Assembly (NCBI RefSeq): GCF_033115175.1 | Contig: NC_084843.1 | Coordinates: 58,568,474-58,632,473 of the forward strand | Source: Lepus europaeus | Lineage: Eukaryota; Chordata; Mammalia; Lagomorpha; Leporidae | Direction of reading: 5' to 3' | Length of the DNA stretch: 64,000 bases | Part shown: in pieces, positions 11,481 through 22,345 of the stretch | Layout of the letters: every line of letters starts with the position of its first letter | Numbering within the stretch: position 1 is the first letter of the stretch | The notes under the pieces: generated by a model | What the model saw: the letters and a program-made list of their open reading frames with translations, nothing else | What the model was told of the DNA's origin: nothing | Databases searched by the model: none | Made by a program: the position numbers and the translations under genes

Positions 11481-11604
11481 CCACTCCCAGACTTTGCTTC
11501 ATTTCTTTCTCTTGCCCAGAATTTTTAGCAGAACAAGAGTGGGAAGGCCTGGCTTCAAGGACGCACAATCCAGTGAAAAGGAAAAGATGAATATATAAAA
11601 GGCA

Positions 11605-11926
11605 CTGGGGCTGACTTTTGTTAAGCCTACACTTACAACCCCAGCATCCCATGTCCAAGCGCTGGTTCAAGTCCCAGCTGCTCTACTTCCTATCCAACTC
11701 CCTGCTAATGGGCCTGGGAAAGCAGTGGAGGATGGCCCGAGTGCTTGGGCCCCTGCACTCATGTGGGAGACCTGAATGGAGTTCCAGGCTCCTGGCTTCT
11801 ATTTGACAGAGCCCCAGCTGTTATAGCCATTTGGGTAGTGAACCAGCAGATGGAAGATTCTCTCTCTCTCTGTGTATCTCTATCACCTTGATAAATAAAT
11901 AAACCTTCAAAAATAAAGAAAGACCA
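11605..11926 (+). repeat. C-SINE, sense
   Basis: TSD ATAAAAGGCA at 11595-11604 and 11927-11936. Confidence 0.93.
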
Positions 11927-12224
11927 ATAAAAGGCAGTTCTCTCTCCATGTCACAAGGAGCCAGGTATTCAAAGCTTCTAAGGGAAACATCAAACCAGAT
12001 GAGTTATGCTGTAGGATTCTGTAACAGTGCATGGGGGAGGGGGAGTTCTGGTTAATGTCAGAGTTGGGGGTAGGCAGCCGTGATGGGGAGAAATGGTGGG
12101 AAACGGGGAAAGCTCAAAGGACCAAGATTCACACCCTTGAATGATAGGTGAGACACAAGCAATACCGTAGCACCCTGAGCAGCTAGTGGGCATTTGGGGC
12201 TCATCAGTGCCAAGTTGCAAGAGG

Positions 12225-12345
12225 TTATAGGATTCGAGGCCTTGAATTTATCGTAGAACCTCAAAGTAAGTACTAGTGCTCTATCCAGAAGCAGAGACTT
12301 AGGGAAGTTAAGGAAGTGCCTCAGGTCCCCAAGTTCTTGATCACT
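12225..12345 (-). repeat. MIR fragment
   Basis: CAAAGTAAGTACTAGTGC...GCAGAGACTTAGGGAAGTTAAGGAAGTGCC, the antisense MIR central region. Confidence 0.55.
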
Positions 12346-13145
12346 GTTCAAGGGCAGGATAGCAAGTTAACGGCTACCCTCTCTCCATTACGCTTGTCAA
12401 AGCTGTAATGATTTTCCTGCTGTCGGGTTTCCCCTCCAGACCAGGTCTCCCATGGGCAGGGCCTAGGCTGTATTGCTCTCAGAGGTAATTTCAGCATCCA
12501 GAGTAGAGAGCAGTACAGACAGCACCCTAGCGTCTTGAAGAATGGATGAAGTGCGCAAGGGGAAGCAGAGGATTCCCTTTCCTGAGCAACCCTCACCCCC
12601 CTCCCCGCCCACCATCTAATGGCTGGCGAGTTTGCAACTCTCTCCCGCCAGATTTCCCATCAGCAGAATGGGGGCCGTACCGAGGTGAAGCTTTGGGAAA
12701 CAGCCACGCAGTTCCTCAGAAAGTTGAGCATCAGGCTACCATGTGACCCAGCCACTCCACCCTTGGGCACGTACCCAAGAGAACTGAAAACCCTACATGT
12801 ACCCACACCAAGACTGCGAGGGGATGTTCCTAGCAGCATGACCCGCAGCAGCCCATAAATGGAAACAACCGATGTCCATCAGCAGATGAACAGATGTGGC
12901 CTGTTCAGATAATAGAATATTTGACCATAGAAAGGGATGAATTGTGGATATGTACTACAACACGGTAAGTCTCAAAAAAATGGTGCTAAGAAAGAAACCA
13001 GTCACAAAAGACTGTATATTATAGAATTCCATTTATATGTACTGTTCAGAATAGACAGGCCTGTGGAGGCAGAGGGAGGTTAGTGATCAACTGGCTGTGT
13101 CCTGTGGAAGGAGGTGTGGTGTGTGACTGCTAATACGATTAGGGC

Positions 13146-13500
13146 TTTTTTTATTTCTTTTTCTCACTTTTTTTCTTCTTCTCCTTCTCCTTTTTTCTTT
13201 TTTGAAAAACAGAGAGAGAGACAGATATCGAGAGATCTCTCCCATTGCTGGTTCACTTCCCAAATGCCTACAACAGCCAGGGCTGGGCCAGGCCAAAGCC
13301 AGGAGCCAGAAACTCCATCTGGGTCTCCCATGTGAGTTGTAAGATACCAAACACTTGGGCCATCACCTGCTGCCTCCCAGGGTGTGCATTAGCAGGAAGC
13401 TGGAATCAGAGGGTGGAGCCAGGACTCAAATTCAGGCACCCCAGTGTGGGATCTGAGTGTCCCAATCAGTGACTTAACCACTGAGCCAAAGACTGCCCCA
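13146..13500 (-). repeat. C-SINE, antisense, inside L1
   Basis: The T-rich tail has become a CTT/CTC-rich pyrimidine tract (13146-13203). Ends near GACTGCCCC. Confidence 0.88.
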
Positions 13501-13594
13501 GGTCAGGTTCCTTCCTGGAGTAACATAAAATACTCTGGAATTGCTTAGTGGCGATGGTTATGAATATATTAAAAACCACCTGGTTGTACATTGT

Positions 13595-13928
13595 ATTTTT
13601 AAATTTTTATTTATTCTAAAGGCAGAGTTACAGAGAGGGGGAGAGGGAGGGGGGAGAAGGGGAGACAGAGATCGAGATCTTCATCTGCTGGTTCACTCCC
13701 CAAAATGGACACAACAGCCAGGGGGCCAGCCTGAAGTCAGGAGCCTGAAACTCCATCCGGGTCTCCCACCTGGGTTCAGGGGCCCAAGCACTTGGGCCAT
13801 TCTCTGCTGCATTCCCAGGACCATTAGCAGGAAGCTAGATCAGAAGTAGAGCAGCCAGGACTCAAACAGGCACTCATATGGGATGCTGAAGTTGCAGGTG
13901 ATGCTTAACCCACTGTGCCACAACACCA
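13595..13928 (-). repeat. C-SINE, antisense, inside L1
   Basis: Bracketed by GTTGTACATT at 13583-13592 and 13929-13938. Confidence 0.92.
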
Positions 13929-13942
13929 GTTGTACATTTTAT

Positions 13943-14294
13943 TTTTTTTTAATTTTATTTATTTATTTATTTATTTTTGACAGGCAGAATGGACAGTGAG
14001 AGAGAGAGAGACAGAGAGAAAGGTCTTCCTTTGCCGTTGGTTCACCCTCCAATGGCCACTGCGGCCGGCGCATTGCGCTGATCCGATGGCAGGAGCCAGG
14101 TGCTTCTTCTGGTCTCCCATGGGGTGCAGGGCCCAAGCACTTGGGCCATCCTCCACTGCCTTCCCGGGTCACAGCAGAGAGCTGGCCTGGAAGAGGGGCA
14201 ACCGGGACAGAATCCGGCGCCCCGACCAGGACTAGAACTTGGTGTGCCGGCGCCGCTAGGCGGAGGATTAGCCTGTTGAGCCGCGGCGCCAGCC
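13943..14294 (-). repeat. C-SINE, antisense, young subtype
   Basis: Has the TTTTTGACAGGCAG...GGACAGTGAG start and the long head with CCCCGACCAGGACTAG. It lies in the tail of the next antisense copy. Confidence 0.92.
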
Positions 14295-14296
14295 TT

Positions 14297-14360
14297 TTTT
14301 TTTTTACTTTTTTAAAAAGAGGTATTTATGTATCTGAAAGGCAGAGTTACAAAGAAAGAA

Positions 14361-14392
<32 letters not shown>

Positions 14393-14997
14393 TATCTTTC
14401 ATCTGCTGGTTCACTCCCCAAATGGTCACAAAGACTGGGACTGAGCCAAATCAATGCCAGGAGCTAGGAACTTCTGGATTTCCCTTGTGGGTGCAGGGGT
14501 CAAGAACTTGTACTAGGGCTGACACTGTGGCATAATGGGTGAGGCCACCGCCTGCAGTGCCAGTATCCCATATGGTACTGGTTCGAGTCCTGGCTGCTCT
14601 ACTTTGAATCCAGCTCTCTTCTGTGGCCTGGGAGAGCAGTGGAGGGTGGCCCAAATCCTTGAGCCCCTGTACCCACATGGGAGACCTGGAGGAGGCTCCT
14701 GGCTCCTGACTTTGGATTGGTGCAGCTCTGGCTGTTGTGGCCAGTGGGAGAGTGAACCAGCAGATGGAAGACCTCTCTCTCTCTCCCTGCCTCTTCTTCT
14801 CTCTCTGTATAACTCTTTCAAATAAATAACTAAATAAATCTTTAAAAAAAAGCACTTGGGCCATCCTCTGCTGCTTTCCCAGGCACAGAACAGGAGGCTG
14901 GATCAGAAGTGGGGCAGCTGGGACTTGAAGCAGTATCCACATGGGATGCTGATGCCACAGGCCATGGTTTAACCCACTGCACCACATCACTGGCCTC
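14297..14997 (-). repeat. C-SINE, antisense, interrupted
   Basis: Pieces 14297-14514 and 14852-14997. Together with the SINE in its tail it is bracketed by GTTGTACATTTTA (13929-13941 and 15000-15012). (GA)n at about 14363-14392. Confidence 0.88.
14515..14851 (+). repeat. C-SINE, sense, nested
   Basis: Complete sense copy within the antisense element. Weak duplication around GAACTTG/GCACTTG. Confidence 0.88.
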
Positions 14998-15215
14998 CAG
15001 TTGTACATTTTAAAAGGTTGAACATTATGGTATATAAAATATGTCTCAAAAAGACAATGCAGGACTGGCATTGTGTATGGTGGGTTAAGCCTCCACCTGC
15101 AACGTCGGCATCCCGTATGGGTGTCAGTTCTACTCCTAGCTGCTGCTGCTGTTGTTCTTCTGCTGCTGCTGTTCCTCCTCCTGTGCCTTCTCTGCCTTCT
15201 CCTATTTATTCTTTT

Positions 15216-15551
15216 ATTATTTTTTAAAGATTTTATTTATTTATTTGAGAGGTAGAATTACAGACAGTGAGAGGGAGATACAGAAAGGAAAGGTCTTCCT
15301 TCCACTGGTTCACTCCGCAAGTGGCTGCAAAGGCTGGAGCTGCACCGATCTGAAGCCAGGAGCCAGAAGCTTCCTCTGGGTCTCCCACATGGATGTAGGG
15401 GCCCAAGGACTTGGGCCATCTTCCACTGCTTTCCCAGACCATAGCAGAGAGCTGGATTGGAAGAGGAACAGCCAGGACTAGAACCGGCGCCCATATGGGA
15501 TGCCAGCAGTGCAGGGGGTGGCTTTACCCACTACGCCACAGCGCTGGCCCC
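15216..15551 (-). repeat. C-SINE, antisense, nested
   Basis: Complete from AAAGATTTTATTTATTTATTTG to CACAGCGCTGGCCCC. Confidence 0.93.
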
Positions 15552-15559
15552 TGCTCCAC

Positions 15560-15561
<2 letters not shown>

Positions 15562-15592
<31 letters not shown>

Positions 15593-15905
15593 ATTCATTT
15601 ATGAAAGGCAGAGTTTGAGAGAGGCAGAGGCAGAGAAAAAGAGAAAGGTTTTCCATCCTCTGATTCACTTCTCAAATGGCCACAATGGACGGAGCTGGGC
15701 TGATCTGAACCCAGGAGCCAGGAGCCTCTTCCGGGTCTCCCATGCGGGTACAGGGGCCCAAGGGCTTGGGCCATCTTCCACTGCTCTCCCAGACCATAGC
15801 AGAGAGCTGTATAGGAAATGGAGGAGCTGGGACTTGAACCAGTGCCCATGTGGGATTCCGGCACTACAGGCAGCAGCTTTATCTGTCACGCCACAGTGCC
15901 AGCCC
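15562..15905 (-). repeat. C-SINE, antisense, nested
   Basis: Starts with a long T run and ends CCACAGTGCCAGCCCC. Second copy in the same host SINE. Confidence 0.93.
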
Positions 15906-16074
15906 CCTGTTCTATTTCTAGTACAGCTCCCTGCTAATGCACCTGGGAAAGCAGCAAATAGAAAATTAAAAACTTGGAAAATGGCCCAAGTACTTAGGCC
16001 CTTGCATCTACAAGAAGCTCCTGGCTCCGGTCTCCAGCCTGACCCAACCCTTGCCATAGTGGCCATTGTGGGAG

Positions 16075-16126
<52 letters not shown>

Positions 16127-16199
16127 TGTCCCTTTCCCTCTCTTTCTGTAACTCTGCCTTTCAAATAAAATAAGAAACAAATCTTTTTTAAAAAAGACA

Positions 16200-16577
16200 A
16201 AGTGACAACACTGTCCCGAATCTTGGGAGATTAAGACTGACTACACATCTACAGTTTGCAGGGATCTGAGGGGCTAGGCACAGCTTCGAAAAACGGCTTC
16301 TCTCTGCTCTGATCAAACTCAGGCGACATGCCAAGTGGAAAGGCTGGAAGGTGAGAGAAGGGTGGGTGCTGAGCCTGGGGTTCCTACTTCCCAATAAGTG
16401 GGGAAGTAGGGGTAGAGCACTTGGGTGGGGACCTGCTCCAGACCTATGCAGCCCACAGTCCCAGAGTTCTCCTGCCCTGGCGTCCAGCTCTGTCCCCAGC
16501 ATCCTTTCCCAAGCCACGATCTTCTGTGTCTGAACCATTGCAGCTGCTTCTTCATGGCTTCCACCATGGCAGAAACA
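16200..16577. other. Intergenic DNA with no identified feature
   Basis: GC-rich, short open frames only. Confidence 0.4.
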
Positions 16578-16653
16578 TTCACTGGACATCTGCTGGTGTG
16601 GGCACTCGCTGTTCCAGGTACTGGGGATCAGCAGTGAACCAGACCGGCAAACA

Positions 16654-16955
16654 GGGCAGGCCTGTGGCACACACCCCATATCAGAGTGCCTGGGATTGAG
16701 TCTGTCTCCACTTCCAGTCCAGCTTCCTGCTAGTGCACACCCTGGGAGGCTGCAGGTGATGACTCCAGTACTTGGGTTCCTGCCACCTTTGCAGGAGACC
16801 TGGATGGAGTTTCTAGCTTCTGGTTCAGTCTGGCCCAACCCTCACTGGTTCGAGCAGATGAAAATGAACCAGCAGATGGAAAATCTCTGTGTCTCTCTCC
16901 ACCTGTCACTCTGCCTTTCAAATAAATAAATAAATAAATAAGACTTTAAGAAATA
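16654..16955 (+). repeat. C-SINE, sense
   Basis: The head is shortened (GGGCAGGCCTGTGGCAC). The tail is (AAAT)n. Confidence 0.9.
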
Positions 16956-17264
16956 ATAATAAAGCGAGAAAAATCATCCAGGAGCTGACATTCCTGCAGC
17001 CAGGCAGTAAAATCGATGAACTCGGGCATCGTGTGACAGTTGGCGTTAAGTACTGGGGGAGCAGTGAGGAGGAGATGGGGTGTGTTGGGGCAGGGGTGCA
17101 GTTCTCAGTTCAGTGACGGAGGCCTCCTGGAGAGAGCGTCATTTGGACAAAGGTAGGCATAGGCGAGGGAGCAGCCACGTGGATGTCGGGGGGGGCGGGG
17201 GGGAGTCCTTCTAAACAGAGGGAATGGCCAGTGCAGAGGACTCAAGGTAAGAATGGCTGGGAGG

Positions 17265-17574
17265 GGGGCCGGCGCCATGGCTCACTTGGTTAATCCTCCG
17301 CCTGCTGCGCCGGCATCCCATATGGGTGCCGGGTTCTAGTCCCGGTTGCTCCTCTTCTGGTCCAGCTCTCTGCTGAGGCCCGGGAGGGCAGTGGAGGATG
17401 GTCCAAGCGCTTGGGCCCTGCACCCACATGGGAGACCAGGAGGAAGCACCTGGCTCCTGGCCATTTGGGGGGTGAACCAACGGAAGGAAGACCTTTCTCT
17501 TTGTCTCTCTCTCTCTCACTGTCTAACTGCCTGTTAAATAAAAAAATTAAATTAAAAAAAAAAAAAAAAAAAAA
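17265..17574 (+). repeat. C-SINE, sense, young
   Basis: Near-consensus head GGCCGGCGCCATGGCTCAC and an A22-type tail. The imperfect duplication GAATGGCTGGGAGG/AGATGGCCAGGAGG flanks it. The body lacks a segment around CTGGCCATTTGGGG. Confidence 0.93.
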
Positions 17575-17814
17575 GATGGCCAGGAGGTCCTGCTTGTGGA
17601 ACAGCAAGGAGCCCATGTGGCTGGGGGAGGGGAGGAGAATGGTGGGGTCCAGGAAGTGAAGGGGGGCAGGTTCCCCTAGGAGCTTATAGGCGTTCAGTCT
17701 TTCGTCTCCGCAGAACCCTGCAGTGGCTTCTAGCTCCTTCTGGGCTATACACAGTGTGGCCCCACCTGCTTCTCAGACTCGATGGCTTCCACTGCTCCCT
17801 TACTGCTGCTTTTT

Positions 17815-18095
17815 ATCGCCTGTCTATTTGGAAGGCAGAGAGAGAGGGAGAGAGAGATCTTCCATGTGCGGATTCCCTTCCCAAATGCCCACAATAGCCA
17901 GGGCTGGGCCAGGCTAGAGCCAGGAGCCTGGAACTCCATCTGGGTCTCCCACGTGGGTGACAGGGACCCAGCTACTTGCGCCATCACCTGCTGCCTCACA
18001 GATGCACATTAGCAGGACTCTGGCAAAGAAAACGGCGCCAGGACTTGGGCATAGGCACTCTGATAGGGGGTGGTGGCGTCTCAGCCGCTGCACTG
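17815..18095 (-). repeat. C-SINE, antisense
   Basis: From CTATTTGGAAGGCAGAG to an eroded head GTCTCAGCCGCTGCACTGAG. Confidence 0.87.
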
Positions 18096-18109
18096 AGTGC
18101 TCCCCCAAC

Positions 18110-18310
18110 ACCACACACACTTCTGTGCCAAGCTCTTTCTCACTCAAGCCTTTTCCCCTTGCCTTTGCCCTGTGTCGAAAGCCCCTTCCCCATCGTCTCC
18201 TGGGTGGTTGTACTTGACATTCAGGTCTGACATAACCGTCTCCTTTTCTGCTACCCTTGGAAACTCCCTGATATTCCACTACCCATTGTGTTCTCTCCTG
18301 AAGCCCTCTT
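18110..18310 (+). repeat. L2 LINE 3' fragment
   Basis: CCCCTTGCCTTTGCCC...CCTGGGTGG...TTCAGGTCTGACATAACCGTCTCC fits degenerate L2 sequence. Confidence 0.5.
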
Positions 18311-18916
18311 GCTTGTTCTGCAGGTGAGTGGTCCCTCTACTCACCTCCGAGAAGAAGCCCCATGAAGTCAGGGCTTCCTGGCGTCCTCCTGCTGTGGTTG
18401 CTTGGTGATGGAGTGGATGAGGGATTCCATGACCTCACCCCTCTGAGCATTCCTCGGATTAAAGGGCTGGCTCCGGCCACTAAGCCTTACAGAGGGGCTC
18501 ATTGCTGCCTTATCCAGCCAACCTTTGTCCTTGGGGAAGGCTGATTGTGCCTTGGGTGGGGTCAAGCATTCTTTGCCTCTATCTCTCCCAAGGACAATGC
18601 TTTGTGCCTTCTACATATTCACCCTCAAGCATTTCCTGGGCCTTGCGACTCATCCTCTCTGAGAACCAGAGAGCTTCTGAAGTCACTGATGTTTGAGATT
18701 TGCGAGGGTCCCAGGGGGTCTGGAAGATCCACGCTACAGATGGGGAAACAGGCCCAGCCCAGGGAAAGGTTCTGTTCACGAGAGTTGTTGGCAGACCCAG
18801 GTAGAAGCCATCAGACTGGAGGCTCATGACAACCCCTGAAATTATGGTGAATAATTTTATGGTTACAGTCACTTCTCTGGGAAGTCCTAAAGGAATTCTG
18901 TGATGTCCCCAGTGTT
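18311..18916. other. Intergenic DNA with a possible MIR fragment
   Basis: ACAGATGGGGAAACAGGCCCAG at 18736-18757 resembles an antisense MIR core. Nothing else is identified. Confidence 0.45.
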
Positions 18917-18930
18917 AAGAACACTTTGAG

Positions 18931-19255
18931 GGACTGGCGCTGTGGCGTAGTGGGTAAAGCCGTCACCTGCAGTGCCGACATCCCTTACGAGCACTGGTTC
19001 GGGTCCCAGCTGCCCTACTTCCAATCCAGCTCTCTGCCTTGGCCTGGGAAAGCAGTAGAAGATGGCCCAAGTCTTTGGGCCCCTGCACTCACATGGGAGA
19101 CCCGGAAGAAGCTCCTGGTTTTTGGCTTCAGATCGGCCTAGCTCTGGTTGTTACATCCATTTGGGGAGTGTGGAAGATCTCTCTCTCTCTCTGCTTCCCT
19201 GTAACTCTGCCTTTCAAATAAATATTTTAAATATATATATATATATATATATAAA
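18931..19255 (+). repeat. C-SINE, sense
   Basis: TSD AAGAACACTTTGAG (18917-18930) against AAGAACATTTTGAAG (from 19256). The tail contains (AT)n at 19231-19252. Confidence 0.93.
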
Positions 19256-19271
19256 AAGAACATTTTGAAGA

Positions 19272-19545
19272 GGGGCCTGTCAGGTATATCCGATATGGGT
19301 GCTCATTCGAGTCCTAGCTGCTCCACTTCCAACCCAGCTCCCTGATGATGACTTGGGAAAATCAGCGGAGGATGGCCCAAGAGCTTGGGCCCTTGAACCC
19401 ACGGATGAAGTTCCTGGCCTCCTGGCTTTGGCCAGCCCTGGCCATTTCAGCCATCTGGGGAGTGAACCAGCAGATGGAAGATCTCTGTATCTCCCTCTCT
19501 GTCTCTGTAACTGACTTTCAAAGCAAATAATCTTTTAAAAACAGT
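19272..19545 (+). repeat. C-SINE, sense, shortened head
   Basis: Starts GGGGCCTGTCAGGTATATCC, then the B-box-like ATTCGAGTCC. Ends CAAAGCAAATAATC. Confidence 0.87.
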
Positions 19546-19670
19546 GCTTTCAGGAGACATTGGCTCCTCTGAGACAATTATGTCTGGACACTTGGGCTGT
19601 CATGTTACATTTCCTCCCCTAGTGCCCAGCAGTGCCAGGCTCTCAGCATGTGCTCAAAGCTACCTACTGG

Positions 19671-20010
19671 GGCTGGTGCTGTGGCATAGTGGGTAAAGCC
19701 ACTGCCTGCAGTGCCGGCATCCCATAAGGGCGCCAGTTCATGTCACGGCTGCTCCACTTCTGATCCAGCTCTCTGCTATGGCCTGGGAAAGCAGTAGAAG
19801 ATGGCCCAAGTCCTTGGGCCCCTGCACCCATGTGGGAGACCCAGAAGAAGGTCCTGGCTCCTAGCTTCAGGTTGGCACAGCTCTACTCATTGTGGCCAAC
19901 TGGGGAGTGTGTCAGTGGATGGAAGACCTCTCTCTCTCTCTCTGCCTGTCCTCTGTATAACTCTGACTTTCAAATAAATAAATAAATAAATATTTTTTTT
20001 AAAAAAAAAA
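19671..20010 (+). repeat. C-SINE, sense, first of a pair at one site
   Basis: Preceded by AAAGCTACCTA (19656-19666) and followed by AAAGCTGCCTA (20008-20018). Confidence 0.92.
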
Positions 20011-20020
20011 GCTGCCTAGG

Positions 20021-20358
20021 GTCGGTGTTGTGGTGCACTAGGTTAATCCTCCACCTGCGGTGCCGGCATCCTGTATGGACGCCAGTTCTAGTCCCGGTTG
20101 TTCCTCTTCCAGTCCAGCTCTCTGCTGTGGCCTGGAAAAGCAGTAGAAGATGGCCCAAGTCCTTGAGCCCCTGCACCCACACGGGAGACCAGGAAGACAC
20201 ACCTGGCTCCTGGCTTTGGATCGGCACAGCTCTGGCTGTTGTGGCCATTTGGGGGGTGAACCAAAGGAAGGAAGACCTTTCTGTCTGTCTGTCTCTCTCT
20301 CTCACTGTCTGTAACTCTACCTCTCAAGTAAATAAATAAAATCTTTTTTTAAAAAAAA
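20021..20358 (+). repeat. C-SINE, sense, second of a pair at one site
   Basis: Starts right after the GCTGCCTA copy at 20011-20018. GCTGCCTA recurs at 20359-20366. Confidence 0.93.
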
Positions 20359-21184
20359 GCTGCCTATTAAGGGTGTGAATGGATAAGTCCGTGAATGAGA
20401 AATGAGTATATAGGTAAATGAATGGGGAATTGGAGCCTCCTCCTACACTTAATTCCAGGGCTGTTTTTACCAAGTCACAAATGAAAAACAGTTACCCCTA
20501 GCCTAGACAGGCCTGAAGACCTAGGATCTGTTGCCCGCGTCCCCTGCCTGCCCCCACTATGATCGCCGGAGGGACGGAGGGACGTGTGGGTGGGGAAGGC
20601 CTGGAGAAACAGCCTCAGAGCCCTCCTCTGGGTCGGTCTGTCAGCTGACCTGCGTGGTCCTATTGTATGTAAAAGACTCGAGCTTTCCCAGGTGTCAAGA
20701 ACCCCAGCGTCTTCAGTCCTTGTCCTCGGCAGCACAGCCCAGCAGACGGGGCGGGCGCAGGTGCCTGAGAGAGGTGAGTGGCCACATGCTCAAATGTCCC
20801 AGCCTTTCTGAGCGCGAAGCAATGATTCTGCTGTGGGGGGTGAGGGAAGTAATGGGAAAAGCTAAGACCAATTTATATTTTTTAAAAACACAGATCAGCT
20901 GGCTGATCTTTTGTGTATTAGACCCCAGTTGTTTTGACCCTCAAGTACCTAGACTAAGGATCTGGGAAGCAATTGGGAAAGGTAGAGCTGGTTCCCGGGC
21001 TGGGCCGGCCGAGAGCACAGGTGCACGGGACCGAGGCCCCGGCTCTGTGCTCTGCCCGGCTGGGTGAGCTGTCGTTTTTCCTGGTCACCTCCCCTGTTCC
21101 AGATCGAGCTGGGCTGAGACTTTCCTGCATTGCCCAAGGGTGGCTGTTGGGAGCCTGAAGGCCTGGAAAGGGGTCTTAGGTTGG

Positions 21185-21300
21185 CTACTGACAAGTTGAA
21201 GAGCCTGGACTTGGCAGGGTTCAAACCCTGGCTGTGCCCTTGACTGGCAGGCGGCCTGGGATAAGCTTCCGCACTTTGGGAGCCTCAGTTTCCCCACCTG
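21185..21300 (+). repeat. MIR SINE
   Basis: GGACTTGGCAGGGTTCAAACCCTGGC...GAGCCTCAGTTTCCCCACC is a clear sense MIR core. Confidence 0.75.
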
Positions 21301-21904
21301 GTAGAAGGAGACACTGATCTATTTCGACCTCCGCCGCCCTCTTTCCCCGTTCCCCCCTTTTCTCCTAGGAACATGGGGGACGCTTTACTGAGTCTTTCTA
21401 AACAGAGAAGGTGAGAAGGAGTCTGTGCGGCCTCTCCTTTGGGTGCCACGGTCACGTGATGTGGGGGCACGCGGTGAGCTCGTGCTCACTCGCACCCCCA
21501 CGTGCACTTGGTTTCTGAAGTGAGTTCAGCAAGGTGAGTGTGGTTCAGGCAGCCACACTTCCTTCTCACCATCAGGAACTAGGAGAGAGGAGCTGCCGCA
21601 GGCTGAAACCCTACCACACGGTGTTTCTTGTATCCTTATCGCAGAGCGAGCTTCTGGGAGCTCTAAAAGGCCCCAGCTGAACCCAGTAGGCAGCCAGGTT
21701 TGAGAACTGGAGGCCAAAGTGAGAGGGCTCCGACCACTCGATGGACGTGAATGACAGGTAACGTGGGAGAGCTGCGGCACAAGGCACCGTGGGCCTGGTC
21801 CTAACCCCACTGCTTCCTCGGGGCACTGGGCAGCCTTGGCCGGGCTCGGCCCTCCGAGGGGCTCAGCTCCTGACCGGCCGAGGAGGAGCGTGGGCCCAAA
21901 CCTG

Positions 21905-22345
21905 GACTGACGTCAGAGTCACCAGGGAGCTCAGAAAAAAGAGTAGGGTGACTAGGGCCCAATTCTGGAGGGCTGGTGCTCATACTGGAATCTTGTCCAT
22001 TTTGTTCCCAAAGTTCCCCAAGTGATTCCGATATGCAGCCAGGCCTGGGCTAGCCTGCGTCAGTCAACTGTTTGTTTAAAATCCCAGCTGTTGGTTGCAT
22101 CCCGGAGGCTCTGACTCCCTGCACCTGGGTTGTAGCATTTTTTTTTTTTGCAGTTCTAACAAGGTCCCAGGTGATGACAATGAAGCTGGCCTGGCTCACA
22201 CCGGGCCCAGCCTGCAGCCATAGGGTTGGGCCTTGGCTGAACAGCAGACCCACCTGGGAACTCGTGCACGCCTCGCTGTGAGGTTGCACCAACTAAAGCA
22301 GAATCTCTGGGGGTGGGACCTGGCATCAGGATTCTCCCAGCATTG
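21905..22345. mobile_element. Cluster of MER5-type hAT transposon fragments
   Basis: Three MER5A/5B-like pieces: 21905-22055 (GTCAGAGTCACCAGGGAGCT...TTCCCCAAGTGATTCCGATA), 22095-22195 (TTCTAACAAGGTCCCAGGTG) and 22240-22345 (CCACCTGGGAACTCG...AATCTCTGGGGGTGGGACC). Nonautonomous, no coding potential. Confidence 0.55.

Larger units (their letters stand above)
12693..15060 (+). mobile_element. Old L1 (L1M type) 3' end, split by five SINEs
   Basis: Fragments 12693-13145, 13502-13594, a short target-site copy near 13929-13941 and 15000-15060 together follow the 3' end of an old mammalian L1: CAGTTCCTCAGAAAGTTGAGC, ACCATGTGACCCAGCCA, TGTCCATCAGCAGATGAA, ATTCCATTTATATG, GTTGTACATTTTAAAAGG. No intact frame is present. 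Confidence 0.85.
15061..16193 (+). repeat. Old sense C-SINE, interrupted by two antisense copies
   Basis: Pieces 15061-15215, about 15552-15561 and 15906-16193. It contains a GCT/CTT-rich expansion at 15137-15215 and a (CT)n(GT)n microsatellite at 16078-16130. Confidence 0.85.
16578..17710. repeat. Ancient mammalian repeat split by two SINEs, family uncertain
   Basis: Pieces about 16578-16653, 16956-17264 and 17575-17710 read as one old repeat: CCAGGTACTGGGGATCAGCAG, GGAGCTGACATTCC, GAGGGAGCAGCCACG, GAACAGCAAGGAGCCCATG. The order is that of a widespread old mammalian repeat that I cannot name securely. Confidence 0.5.

Noticed and set aside
14451..15071. 206-codon minus-strand frame
   Set aside because: Runs through nested C-SINEs and the end of an L1. 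Not a gene.
16188..16838. 216-codon minus-strand frame
   Set aside because: Overlaps a SINE and an old repeat, with no protein family resemblance.
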